Assembly (NCBI GenBank): GCA_947452785.1 | Contig: CANGDZ010000030.1 | Location: 1 to 40,174, forward strand | Direction: 5' to 3' | DNA from: Comamonadaceae bacterium | GTDB lineage: Bacteria > Pseudomonadota > Gammaproteobacteria > Burkholderiales > Burkholderiaceae_C | Length of the DNA: 40,174 nucleotides | In this document: positions 8,655 through 16,072 of the stretch, piece after piece | Layout of the letters: each line of letters begins with the position of its first letter | Numbering within the stretch: the stretch's first letter is position 1 | The notes under the pieces: model-generated | Database searches by the model: none | Told to the model about the DNA's origin: nothing | The model's input: the letters and a program-made list of their open reading frames with translations, nothing else | Position numbers and translations under genes: made by a program

Positions 8655-10232
8655 ATGTCCCTCACCATTCACCCCAAACTGCATCCCATCGTGCGACGAC
8701 AAACCATTGCTGACGCTTTGCGCCGCACCGCGATCCGCTTGCCAGCCAAAACGGGCATCGTTTGCGGCGATACGCATTGGACCTATGCCGAGTTTGACGC
8801 GCTGGTCACCCGCTTGGCGGCGGGTTTGGCGCAGATGGGTGTGGCCGAAGGCGAGCGGGTCGCGGTGCTGGCGCGCAACTCACACGGCTTTGCCGCCTTG
8901 CGTTTCGCTTTGGCGCGGCGCGGTGCCGTGATGGTGCCGATCAATTTCATGCTCAAAGCCGACGAGGTGGCCTACATCTTGCGCCATGCCGGGGCGCAAA
9001 CCTTGGCCACCGACAGTGGGCTGGCCGATCTGGCGCGCGCTGCGGCGGCGCTGGATACGCGGGTACAGCAATTCATCTGGCTGCCTTCGGAAGACGCCAG
9101 TCAGCCGGTAGAAGGCATGCACAACTTTGACACGCTGGCCGCTTGCCAAGACCCTTTGCCCGACGTGCATTTGAAGAGCGATGCCCTGGCGCAGATTGTC
9201 TATACCAGCGGCACCGAGTCCACGCCCAAAGGTGCGATGCTGACGCACGATGCGGTGCTGTGGCAGTACGTCAGCTGCGTGGTCGATGCGGCCATTGCGC
9301 AAGACGATCTGGCCTTGCACGCCTTGCCGCTGTACCACTGCGCGCAACTTGATGTGTTCTTTGGTCCGGCCATTTACATGGGCAGCACCAATGTCATCAC
9401 GGCCAAGCCGGTGCCCGATAACCTGCTGGCCTTGATAGAAAAATACAAGATCACCAGCTTCTTTGCGCCGCCCACGGTGTGGATTGCACTGTTGCGCTCG
9501 CCCCTGTTTGACCCCGTCAAGTTGGTCAGTTTGGCCAAGGGCTATTACGGTGCGTCCATCATGCCGGTGGAAGTGCTGAAAGAACTGGCCACGCGCTTGC
9601 CCAAGGTGCGCTTGTGGAACTTGTATGGTCAAACCGAGATTGCACCCCTGGCCACCATGCTCGGGCCTGAAGACCAACTGCGCAAGCCGGGTTCCTGCGG
9701 CAAAGCCGTTCTGAATGTGGAGACCCGGGTGGTCAACGATCAGATGCAAGACGTGGCCCCTGGAGGGGAGGTGGGAGAGATCGTGCACCGTTCGCCGCAC
9801 CTCATGCTGGGTTACTTTCACGACGATGAGCGCACCCGCGCTTCGTTTGAAGGCGACTGGTTCCACAGCGGTGACTTGGCCACCATCGACGACGAGGGGT
9901 ACATCACCGTGGTGGACCGCAAGAAAGACATGATCAAGACCGGCGGCGAAAACGTCGCCAGCCGTGAGGTTGAAGAAATGATTTACCGCTTGGCGCAGGT
10001 CAGCGAAGTGGCGGTGATTGGCTTGCCCGATCCCAAATGGGTGGAAGCGGTAACCGCCGTCATCGTGGTCAAGGCCGGCCAGACTTTGAGCGAGGACGAG
10101 GTGATACGGCATTGCAACAGCCACATGGCGACTTTCAAATCGCCCAAGCGGGTGGTGTTTACCGACGCATTGCCCAAAAATCCCAGTGGCAAATTGCTCA
10201 AGCGCGATTTGCGCCAGCGGTATGCGGTGTAA
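8655..10232 (+). CDS. AMP-forming acyl-CoA synthetase
   Basis: This ANL-superfamily ligase activates a carboxylic acid to acyl-AMP and then acyl-CoA. The 525-residue product has the phosphate-binding loop YTSGTESTPKGAM (183-195), the adenine site LYGQTEIAP, the hinge region GDWFHSGDLATIDDEGY, DRKKDMIKTGGENV, and the C-terminal catalytic lysine in PKNPSGKLLKR. The P-loop has ES where the family usually has TG. The substrate cannot be read from sequence; a medium-chain or branched fatty acid is plausible. The ATG at 8655 has GGAG six bases upstream; a TTG at 8643 is less likely. It heads a run with the SDR and DUF2237 genes. Confidence 0.92.
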   Translation: MSLTIHPKLHPIVRRQTIADALRRTAIRLPAKTGIVCGDTHWTYAEFDALVTRLAAGLAQMGVAEGERVAVLARNSHGFAALRFALARRGAVMVPINFMLKADEVAYILRHAGAQTLATDSGLADLARAAAALDTRVQQFIWLPSEDASQPVEGMHNFDTLAACQDPLPDVHLKSDALAQIVYTSGTESTPKGAMLTHDAVLWQYVSCVVDAAIAQDDLALHALPLYHCAQLDVFFGPAIYMGSTNVITAKPVPDNLLALIEKYKITSFFAPPTVWIALLRSPLFDPVKLVSLAKGYYGASIMPVEVLKELATRLPKVRLWNLYGQTEIAPLATMLGPEDQLRKPGSCGKAVLNVETRVVNDQMQDVAPGGEVGEIVHRSPHLMLGYFHDDERTRASFEGDWFHSGDLATIDDEGYITVVDRKKDMIKTGGENVASREVEEMIYRLAQVSEVAVIGLPDPKWVEAVTAVIVVKAGQTLSEDEVIRHCNSHMATFKSPKRVVFTDALPKNPSGKLLKRDLRQRYAV

Positions 10233-10241
10233 CCTCAGGGC

Positions 10242-10988
10242 ATGCGTTCAACGATGACTTCTTCTTTGCCCTTCCAAGACTGTCAGGTGCTGGTCTCTGG
10301 CGGCACCAGCGGCATTGGTGCCGGCATTGCCCACGCGTTTTTGCAAGCGGGTGCCCAGGTCACGCTCACCGGTGCTACGGCCCCAGAAGTGGACCGTGCA
10401 CGCAGCGACCCGTTGTTGGCTGGGGCCACGGTGCAACTGCTGGACGTGCGGCAGGCCGATCAGGTGCAAGCGTGTGTGGCGCAGTTTCAGCAACTCGGTG
10501 TATTGGTCAACTGCGCAGGCGTGATTCGCCGCGGCCAGGAGCATGATCCCGAAGTGTTTGGGGAGGTGTTGGACATCAACGTGCAAGGCACCATGCGCTT
10601 ATGCACCGCGGCCCGTGCGCTGTTGGCGCAAAGTCGGGGTTGCATCATCAACACGGCCTCCATGCTCAGTTTCTTTGGCGGCGGTTTGGTGCCGGCTTAC
10701 AGCGCCAGCAAGGGAGCGGTGGCGCAGCTGACCAAGTCGCTGGCCATTGCGTATGCACCCGATGGTGTGCGGGTCAACGCCATTGCCCCAGGTTGGATTG
10801 CCACCCCTTTGACCCAGGCCCTGCAAGAAGACGAGGCGCGGTCTGCCGTGATCTTGGGGCGTACACCCATGGCCCGTTGGGGTACGCCGGCCGATGTCGC
10901 CGGGCCCGTGTTGTTTTTGGCCAGTCCGGCTGCCGCCTTCGTCACGGGCGTGATCCTGCCTGTGGACGGGGGCTATTTAATTACCTGA
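10242..10988 (+). CDS. short-chain dehydrogenase/reductase (SDR)
   Basis: This is an NAD(P)-dependent oxidoreductase of the classical SDR family. The 248-residue product has the cofactor motif SGGTSGIG (19-26), NCAG (90-93), the catalytic Ser (NTAS, about 140), Y153 and K157 (YSASK), and the C-terminal FVTGVILPVDGGY. The substrate is not predictable; 3-oxoacyl or alcohol substrates are common. It begins ten bases after the acyl-CoA synthetase, so the two are probably co-transcribed. The start could be ATG 10242 or the in-frame ATG 10254 (MTSSLPF); AGGG at 10237-10240 sits very close to the first. Confidence 0.92.
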   Translation: MRSTMTSSLPFQDCQVLVSGGTSGIGAGIAHAFLQAGAQVTLTGATAPEVDRARSDPLLAGATVQLLDVRQADQVQACVAQFQQLGVLVNCAGVIRRGQEHDPEVFGEVLDINVQGTMRLCTAARALLAQSRGCIINTASMLSFFGGGLVPAYSASKGAVAQLTKSLAIAYAPDGVRVNAIAPGWIATPLTQALQEDEARSAVILGRTPMARWGTPADVAGPVLFLASPAAAFVTGVILPVDGGYLIT

Positions 10989-10996
10989 AAGACCAC

Positions 10997-11380
10997 ATGC
11001 AAGCTGTGAATGTTTGGGGAGACGATCTGGTGCCCTGCTCCTACGACCCCTTGACCGGCTATTACCGCGACGGCTGCTGCCAGACCGATGAGGACGACCA
11101 CGGCACCCATGTGGTGTGTGCTCGGATGACGCAGGAGTTTTTGATTTTCTCGCTGCAGCGAGGCAACGATTTAATGACCCCGCGCCCAGAGTACCGATTT
11201 GCCGGCCTAGAGCCCGGCGACCGCTGGTGTCTGTGCGCGCTGCGCTGGAAGGAGGCGTTGGAGGCCGGCGTCGCGCCGCCGGTGATTTTGGACTCAACCC
11301 ACGTCAAGGCCTTGGACGTTGTCACCCTAGCGCAATTGAAAGCCCATGCCTGGGTGCCCAAGGAAGCCGGCTCCCAGTAA
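10997..11380 (+). CDS. DUF2237 family protein
   Basis: The 127-residue product matches the DUF2237 family: MQAVNVWGDDLVPCSYDPLT, then GYYRDGCCQTDEDDHGTHVV, VCARMTQEFL, and PGDRWCLCALRWKEAL, with HVKALDVVTLAQLKAHA at the end. The function is unknown; the many Cys, Asp and His suggest metal or redox chemistry. It starts eight bases after the SDR stop, so it is the third gene of that run. The frame stays open upstream within the SDR gene, but the ATG at 10997 is the expected start. Confidence 0.88.
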   Translation: MQAVNVWGDDLVPCSYDPLTGYYRDGCCQTDEDDHGTHVVCARMTQEFLIFSLQRGNDLMTPRPEYRFAGLEPGDRWCLCALRWKEALEAGVAPPVILDSTHVKALDVVTLAQLKAHAWVPKEAGSQ

Positions 11381-11754
11381 GCGCGCGTCAGCTCCCATTG
11401 GTGGGTTGTCCTGAGGTGCCAATGACAGAGGAAAAGTGTACAAAGCCGCCAAAATTCGGTGGATGCTGACCCGGAAACGCTAAATCACCAGCCATGCATA
11501 CAGGCTGACCCCAGCGTTCCAGCCCACGATGATGTGGCGGACTTCTTTCAGCGCGATGAACTGCGGCAAGCCCCCCCAGATACCCGATTTCCTTTATCTG
11601 ACACGCCAGCACCGGCGGGTACAGACAAGCCACGGTTGTGACTCATGTAGCGCAAGGTTTTGCAACAAATATTGCAAGACTTCTGATGCGCATCAAATAC
11701 AATTATTAGAAATTTCTAGTATTTACGGCAAAGTGGCCTTAACCCGTTGAAAAT
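11381..11754. other. intergenic region with a gene scrap
   Basis: About 374 bases without an intact gene. It holds a minus-strand fragment resembling the start region of a DUF1345 membrane protein (11480-11593). Next to it, around 11430-11480, is a stretch whose GGGTCAGC and TGTACACTTTT (minus strand) remind me of sequences near IS21-type ends; that is memory only. Near the next gene, TTGCAA occurs twice (11660-11665 and 11672-11677) and TACAAT (11698-11703) may be a -10 element, with no well-spaced -35. Confidence 0.4.
11480..11593 (-). pseudogene. fragment resembling DUF1345 membrane protein
   Basis: Between two stop codons on the minus strand one frame reads ...GIWGGLPQFIALKEVRHIIV then GWNAGVSLYAWLVI and stops. 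The part VRHIIVGWNAGVSLY resembles the N-terminal region of DUF1345 family membrane proteins. Nothing recognisable continues beyond the stop, so this would be a remnant of about 37 codons. The resemblance is from memory and short. Confidence 0.3.
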
Positions 11755-12312
11755 GTGATTTTTTTGGAATTCGTACTGATCCTCGCGGCCTCGGCCATTT
11801 ACGCTTTGGTGCATTTGGCCAACGGGTGGTTGTTTCAGTCTTTTGAAGTTTCCCCCCATGTCAACTGGATTTATTTACCCGCATTTTTGCAGGTGTTCTA
11901 TGTCTTGGTACTGGGCCGACTCAATGGATTCATAGCTATTTTTTTGGGTGGCCTGATGGTGGGCAATGCCCTTGATGAACCGCATTTCATTTGGGTTACC
12001 AACAGTGTTTGCGCGGCCTTAGCGCCCATATTGGCCTATACGCTCATGACGCGGTGGCTGCGTCGGCCTATCGATTTGACGTCACTGCGCGACTTGCTGC
12101 AGTTGACATTTGTCTACGGTCTGTTCATAACGCTGTTGCATCACCTTTTTTGGACCTTTTTTGACCCGCTGCAATGGCACGAGCCCGTGCAAATAGTGGC
12201 CATGGCGGTGGGCGATTGGGTTGGTTGCCTCATTGGCGTGGGCATCATGAAAGCTGCGGTTGATCGGATTGGCCTTCCCGAAGGAAAGTTCAACCCCCCG
12301 TCCAAAGACTGA
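11755..12312 (+). CDS. polytopic membrane protein of unknown function
   Basis: A GTG-started frame gives a 185-residue protein with about five hydrophobic segments: IFLEFVLILAASAIYALVHL at the N-terminus, then WIYLPAFLQVFYVLVLG, FIAIFLGGLMVGNAL, FVYGLFITLLHHLFW and a C-terminal VGDWVGCLIGVGIM. The organisation is reminiscent of MASE-type sensor membrane domains without any attached signalling domain, but I cannot assign it. No ATG is placed better than the GTG at 11755. It stands alone just upstream of tRNA-Met, beside a gene scrap. Confidence 0.75.
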   Translation: MIFLEFVLILAASAIYALVHLANGWLFQSFEVSPHVNWIYLPAFLQVFYVLVLGRLNGFIAIFLGGLMVGNALDEPHFIWVTNSVCAALAPILAYTLMTRWLRRPIDLTSLRDLLQLTFVYGLFITLLHHLFWTFFDPLQWHEPVQIVAMAVGDWVGCLIGVGIMKAAVDRIGLPEGKFNPPSKD

Positions 12313-12341
12313 GTAGGCACAAAGCGCCACAAAAACTGGTT

Positions 12342-12347
12342 TATAAT
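12342..12347 (+). promoter_or_regulatory. -10 element of the tRNA-Met gene
   Basis: A perfect TATAAT lies 13 bases before the mature tRNA 5' end. The expected -35 position (about 12319-12324, ACAAAG) matches poorly, so only the -10 is claimed. Confidence 0.5.
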
Positions 12348-12360
12348 TTTGGGCTTACAA

Positions 12361-12437
12361 GGTGATATAGCTCAGTTGGTTAGAGCGCAGCATTCATAAT
12401 GCTGATGTCGGTGGTTCAAATCCACCTATCACCACCA
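12361..12437 (+). tRNA. tRNA-Met (CAT), elongator type
   Basis: The 77-base cloverleaf is complete: acceptor arms GGTGATA and TATCACC, D arm GCTC-AGTTGGTT-AGAGC, anticodon stem CAGCA/TGCTG with loop TTCATAA (anticodon CAT), T arm GGTGG-TTCAAAT-CCACC, and an encoded ACCA end. The base-paired first position (G1-C72) excludes the initiator tRNA, which has a mismatch there. A CAT anticodon could also mean tRNA-Ile2 with lysidine, but the body resembles betaproteobacterial elongator Met. It is followed directly by a strong terminator. Confidence 0.95.
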
Positions 12438-12442
12438 AATAC

Positions 12443-12476
12443 AAAAGCCCGCAGCGTCGCCGTTGCGGGCTTTTTT
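12443..12476 (+). terminator. intrinsic terminator of tRNA-Met
   Basis: AAAAGCCCGCA (12443-12453) pairs perfectly with TGCGGGCTTTT (12464-12474) around a 10-base loop, with a run of six T. It lies six bases after the tRNA 3' end and just beyond the stop of the converging secreted-protein gene, so it may work in both directions. Confidence 0.9.
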
Positions 12477-12499
12477 ATGGAGTGCAACGATGGCGGTGC

Positions 12500-13510
12500 T
12501 CAACGCACGCAATAAAAATGCAAATCTTCGCCCCGCGCTTCTTCGGGTTGTCTCACCGGAGAGGGGTTGCGCAGGTTGGGCGACAGCACTTTGCCACCCG
12601 TCAACGTCCAGACATCATGGTTCAGGCTGACGCCACCATTCCAGTCCCCCAGCATGGCCAGCAATTCGTATTCCTCCCAAGTCGGTAAACGCGCTTTAAC
12701 TGATGCACAGGCCTTTTCTGCTAAAGCCGGCGAAGGCGCATGACTGACTGGCGTACCCGGGGCACCCACCAAGGTCAATGACCGACCGTTCACGTTGACC
12801 ACGGATGGAAAATGCGTGGCCTGGAACTGCTGAAACAGCTTGGTCGCAATGGCGTTGGCGGCCCATTCGGGTTCGCCCTTGGCGCTGAAGTTATGGGTCT
12901 CGCCGCCGTGCAAAGTCACGTGCAGCGTCAGCAAAATATCGTCGCTGCAACTGGGCCCATAAGCGTAAGTGCCCCAAGCGATGCCGGACAGGCGCGCCAA
13001 TTGTTTTTCATCCACCCGTTCTTGCCGGTGTTGCTCCTTCAATTCATTGAGCAGTTCGATCAAGGTGGTGGGGTTGAAAAAACTCAGCTTTCTTTCTTTG
13101 GGGTGCACATCGCGGTAAATCTGGTCGAGCGACGCTTTGATCACGCTCTCCAGGGTGACGTCCATGCCCGCACCTACGCGGGCCATTTGGCGTTGCTGAT
13201 TGATCAGTTTGTCGATGGTGACGATGGCCTGAACGGCGTCGGGTGTCTCCGCGCCCATGGCCATCAACTGGCTCACGTCCAAAATCATTTCTTTGCGGCT
13301 TGCGCTGCGGCTACGGCCGTAGGCATCTTGGTATTGGCAAAGGTCTTGGCCGCGAATGAACGGGATGGTGGGCCACAAGGTCGTGGCGCTGGCTGCTGAA
13401 TTGTGCAGCGTGACGGCCATGGACATGATCGCCATGGCCCATGCCCCCCAAATGCGTCGCGCCGGACCCGCTGGGCGAACTCTGTCGGTCCGAGACTGAA
13501 ATAAGTTCAT
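12500..13510 (-). CDS. exported protein of unknown function
   Basis: The 336-residue protein begins with a basic, then hydrophobic stretch (ARRIWGAWAMAIMSMAVTL) ending near SAASA, a likely signal peptide. The middle is helical and charged. The C-terminus reads ARLPTWEEYELLAMLGDWN, later GGVSLNHDVWTLTGGKVLSP, and ends LHFYCVR. That pattern (RLPT...E, W..L.G, final CVR) recalls the C-terminal domains of Lcl/DUF1566 and FGE-like proteins that occur in exported proteins. I do not recognise the full-length family. It is convergent with tRNA-Met, and an inverted repeat lies 60-80 bases upstream of the start. No good Shine-Dalgarno sequence is visible. Confidence 0.8.
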   Translation of the reverse strand: MNLFQSRTDRVRPAGPARRIWGAWAMAIMSMAVTLHNSAASATTLWPTIPFIRGQDLCQYQDAYGRSRSASRKEMILDVSQLMAMGAETPDAVQAIVTIDKLINQQRQMARVGAGMDVTLESVIKASLDQIYRDVHPKERKLSFFNPTTLIELLNELKEQHRQERVDEKQLARLSGIAWGTYAYGPSCSDDILLTLHVTLHGGETHNFSAKGEPEWAANAIATKLFQQFQATHFPSVVNVNGRSLTLVGAPGTPVSHAPSPALAEKACASVKARLPTWEEYELLAMLGDWNGGVSLNHDVWTLTGGKVLSPNLRNPSPVRQPEEARGEDLHFYCVR

Positions 13511-13571
13511 GAAAATCTAGTCTTGGTTGAGAGGCAAAACTGGATTTTGTTTTTTATAAAGACTTCTGGTA

Positions 13572-13590
13572 TTGACTTCCATCAAGTCAA
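13572..13590. promoter_or_regulatory. perfect 7-bp inverted repeat, possible operator
   Basis: TTGACTT and AAGTCAA pair perfectly around CCATC, 62-80 bases upstream of the exported-protein gene that starts at 13510. The position suits an operator or activator site for that gene. No matching regulator is in the window, so the role is inference. Confidence 0.4.
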
Positions 13591-13623
13591 AAGCGATAAA
13601 ACTGATTGAATTGTTTTTTTGTT

Positions 13624-13694
13624 GGTTGGTGAACTGCAATGTGCGTTCGTTCAAAAACGCATACGAGCCTTCTGTTTGATTGGCCGTGGCAAAC
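13624..13694 (-). pseudogene. duplicated 3' scrap of enoyl-CoA hydratase gene
   Basis: These 71 bases align without gaps to 14317-14387, the 3' end of the intact enoyl-CoA hydratase gene, with 60 identities. On the minus strand the frame is still open and reads FATANQTEGSYAFLNERTLQ then FTNQ, against [20 protein letters not shown] then FTNR in the intact gene. The native stop is lost and the frame continues into unrelated codons. The two copies flank the histidine phosphatase gene in direct orientation. A partial duplication followed by decay is the simplest explanation. Confidence 0.8.
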
Positions 13695-13710
13695 CTGGCG
13701 CAACAAAGGT

Positions 13711-14280
13711 TCAATGGGGTCTGGGAATGACTTTATAAGAGGTCAGCTTGCCGCTGGCGTCCACTTTGGCCAGCACCATGTCGCCCGAGGCGACGTTTTC
13801 GCCCGTGAATTCCTGAATGTTGACATGGTGAGTGATCAAGATAAGCGCCTTGTTGCCTTTGGTTTTGCGCTTTCCTGTGATGAAGCGCTGCAGCTCCTGG
13901 GTTCTTTCCTGCGCTTGGTGCATTTCATCAAAAAAAGAAGCCAAGGCAGGCTCGACTGTGAACCCGTCAAACTTCAATAGTTCAGCCGTGTCTTTGCATC
14001 GACACCATGCGCTGGAATGCACCTCGGCCGATTGAATGCCTTGCTTTCTGAGCCAGTTGCCCACAGTTGAGGCTTGTTTACGCCCCTCCCCGTTGAGATT
14101 GCGCTGGGTTTTACAATCGTCTAAGGTGTAGTTGACAGGGTCACCCACACCAGGGGCGAGGGTGTGCCGCATCAATAATACGTAATCAGTCGACTGCAGT
14201 TTTTCGGATAACTCGCTTGCATTCGAAAACACTGAGACCAGCAAACACAGGACGCCCAGTGCGATGCCCTTCAGACTCAT
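13711..14280 (-). CDS. exported histidine phosphatase family protein
   Basis: The 189-residue product has a signal peptide (GIALGVLCLLVSVFSNASE) and the phosphoglycerate-mutase/SixA type fold: the RHT phosphohistidine motif in YVLLMRHTLAPG, the arginine in TQRNLNGEGRKQA, and the second catalytic His in LITHHVNIQEFTG. It is therefore probably a periplasmic phosphatase of unknown substrate. AAGGATC lies about five bases before the ATG. It follows the enoyl-CoA hydratase gene by 31 bases on the same strand and could be read through from it. Direct-repeat copies of the hydratase 3' end flank it, suggesting it was placed here by a rearrangement. Confidence 0.88.
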   Translation of the reverse strand: MSLKGIALGVLCLLVSVFSNASELSEKLQSTDYVLLMRHTLAPGVGDPVNYTLDDCKTQRNLNGEGRKQASTVGNWLRKQGIQSAEVHSSAWCRCKDTAELLKFDGFTVEPALASFFDEMHQAQERTQELQRFITGKRKTKGNKALILITHHVNIQEFTGENVASGDMVLAKVDASGKLTSYKVIPRPH

Positions 14281-14311
14281 CTTCGATCCTTTTGCGCGGT
14301 TGTGACTGTCA

Positions 14312-15091
14312 TTAACGGTTCGTGAACTGCGGTGCGCGTTTGTTCAAAAACGCATCCATGCCTTCTGTTTGGTCGGCGGTGGCAAACAGCGCGTGAAAAA
14401 TGCGGCGCTCGAACATCACGCCGTCAGACAGACCACTCTCAAAGGCGCGGTTCACACTTTCTTTGGCGGCCATCACCGACAACTGCCCGTAGCCGCAAAT
14501 CATCAGCGCCGCGCCCAGGGCCTCGTCCATCATTTTGTCCAGCGGCACCACGCGGCTGACCAGTCCAGCGCGTTCGGCTTCTTGCGCGTCCATCATGCGA
14601 CCCGTGAGCACCAGGTCCATGGCTTTGGCTTTGCCAATGGCGCGGGGCAGGCGCTGCGTGCCGCCGGCGCCGGGAATGATGCCGATCTTGATTTCCGGCT
14701 GGCCAAACTTGGCGTTTTCAGCGGCGATGATGAAGTCGCACATCATGGCCAACTCGCAACCGCCGCCCAAGGCAAAGCCGCTCACGGCGGCAATCACCGG
14801 TTTGCGGATGCTGCGAATGGTTTCCCAGTTGCGGGTGATGAAGTCTTCTTTGTAGACGTCGGTGAAGGACAGTTGCGCCATGGCCGAGATATCGGCCCCA
14901 GCGGCAAAGGCTTTTTCGCTGCCGGTGATGATCATGCAACCAATGGCTTCATCGGCGTCAAAGGCTTTCAGCGCGGCGCCCAATTCGTCCATCAAAGCGC
15001 CATTCAGCGCGTTCAGGGCTTTGGGGCGGTTCAAGGTCACGATACCAACTTTGCCGCCTTCGGTGCGGACTTCGATGTTCTGATAGGCCAC
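14312..15091 (-). CDS. enoyl-CoA hydratase
   Basis: A crotonase-fold hydratase of 259 residues, the usual length, which hydrates trans-2-enoyl-CoA to 3-hydroxyacyl-CoA. Both catalytic glutamates are present: E113 in [12 protein letters not shown] and E133 in [19 protein letters not shown]. The oxyanion-hole region [11 protein letters not shown] is also intact. The start is GTG at 15091 ([10 protein letters not shown]) with GAGGAG seven bases upstream; an upstream frame to 15181 has no support. It is divergent from paaG across a TetR-type palindrome, so it may serve phenylacetate breakdown (PaaF-like) or general beta-oxidation. A scrap of its 3' end is repeated at 13624-13694. Confidence 0.95.
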   Translation of the reverse strand: MAYQNIEVRTEGGKVGIVTLNRPKALNALNGALMDELGAALKAFDADEAIGCMIITGSEKAFAAGADISAMAQLSFTDVYKEDFITRNWETIRSIRKPVIAAVSGFALGGGCELAMMCDFIIAAENAKFGQPEIKIGIIPGAGGTQRLPRAIGKAKAMDLVLTGRMMDAQEAERAGLVSRVVPLDKMMDEALGAALMICGYGQLSVMAAKESVNRAFESGLSDGVMFERRIFHALFATADQTEGMDAFLNKRAPQFTNR

Positions 15092-15190
15092 GGCCTGTCT
15101 CCTCGGTGAATGGGTGAATAAGGGTTCGGCTTGACTATACCCAAGCGGCTGACAGCGCCCTGTCGCCAGAGCCCCAACCAAGGGAAAACA

Positions 15191-15214
15191 TTAACCAACC
15201 GATCGGTCGGTTAA
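15191..15214. promoter_or_regulatory. TetR/PaaR-type operator palindrome
   Basis: A 24-bp palindrome with half-sites TTAACCAACCGA and TCGGTCGGTTAA; only one base pair (positions 7/18) breaks perfect symmetry. It lies 28 bases before paaG and about 100 bases before the divergent hydratase. The ACCGA...TCGGT core resembles binding sites of TetR-family PaaR regulators of phenylacetate genes in betaproteobacteria. No TetR gene is in the window, so the regulator would act from elsewhere. Confidence 0.75.
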
Positions 15215-15242
15215 TGGTACATTTTGAACTCAGGAGATTTTC

Positions 15243-16046
15243 ATGACCGATATCAACACTTCAACTGTTTTGTATGAAGAGCGCGGCGCCGTGGCGCTGG
15301 TCACGCTCAACCGCCCTGCAGCGCTGAACAGTTTTGATCGCCAAATGCACCACGATTTATGGCTCGCCTTTGACCGCGCCGAAGCCAATGCTGCCATCCG
15401 CGCCATGGTGTTGACCGGTGCCGGACGCGGTTTTTGCGCGGGTGCGGACTTATCCTCGTTCGATTTCACGCCTGGCCCAGACATGGTTGAGCGTGCCGAT
15501 CCGGGCCCCATCATTGACCAGGCCTTCAACCCCACGACCCGCCGCATTCAGTCCTTGCGCATGCCCATCATTGCCGCTGTCAACGGCGTGGCCGCTGGCG
15601 CTGGGGCCTCGGTGGCCATGGCCTGCGACATCGCGATTGCCGCGCCGCAAGCCAGTTTCATTCAAGCTTTCAGCAAAATCGGTTTGATTCCCGATGCCGG
15701 CAGCAGTTGGTTGTTGGTCGAGCGTGTGGGCCTAGCCCGCGCTTTGGCTTTGACCATGACGGGCGATAAATTGCCCGCGCAGCAGGCCAAGGACTGGGGT
15801 GTGATTTGGGAGGTGGCTGACGACCCGGTGGCCGCAGCCCTGGCCATGGCCGAGCGCCTGGCCGTCATGCCCACCAAGGCCTTGGTGGCCACCCGCGCCT
15901 TGTTGCAAGGCGCCACCACCCGCAGTCTGTCCGAGCAGCTGGATCTGGAGCGCGACACCCAGTCGGCCATGGGCCGCACGCACGATTATTTTGAAGGTGT
16001 GCAAGCCTTTCTCGAAAAACGCCCGGCGAAGTTCACAGGCGAATAA
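15243..16046 (+). CDS. paaG: 2-(1,2-epoxy-1,2-dihydrophenyl)acetyl-CoA isomerase PaaG
   Basis: PaaG converts ring-1,2-epoxyphenylacetyl-CoA to the oxepin form in aerobic phenylacetate breakdown. The 267-residue crotonase-fold protein has GRGFCAGADLSSF for the oxyanion hole. The first hydratase glutamate is absent (AAGAGASVAMACD), and an aspartate stands in the second region (KIGLIPDAGSSWLL), the pattern of PaaG rather than of enoyl-CoA hydratase. AGGAG at 15232-15236 is six bases before the ATG. It leads a paaG-paaI-paaK run behind the PaaR-like palindrome. The assignment is strengthened by those neighbours. Confidence 0.92.
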   Translation: MTDINTSTVLYEERGAVALVTLNRPAALNSFDRQMHHDLWLAFDRAEANAAIRAMVLTGAGRGFCAGADLSSFDFTPGPDMVERADPGPIIDQAFNPTTRRIQSLRMPIIAAVNGVAAGAGASVAMACDIAIAAPQASFIQAFSKIGLIPDAGSSWLLVERVGLARALALTMTGDKLPAQQAKDWGVIWEVADDPVAAALAMAERLAVMPTKALVATRALLQGATTRSLSEQLDLERDTQSAMGRTHDYFEGVQAFLEKRPAKFTGE

Positions 16047-16072
16047 ACCCAAGCGAAAAAGAAGGGCGAATG

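Noticed and set aside
8880-10124. 414-codon open frame opposite the acyl-CoA synthetase
   Set aside because: Mirror frame of a strongly supported gene; no motifs of its own.
11388-11633. 81-codon minus-strand frame
   Set aside because: The neighbouring frame carries the only protein-like stretch (DUF1345-like scrap); this one is Pro/His-rich noise.
12361-12437. tRNA-Ile2 (lysidine-modified CAT) as identity of the tRNA
   Set aside because: The body sequence looks like elongator Met; only a tRNA-specific model or TilS target check could overturn this.
13517-13714. 65-codon minus-strand frame as a separate gene
   Set aside because: Its only meaningful part is the duplicated hydratase 3' scrap; the rest is unrelated read-on after the lost stop.
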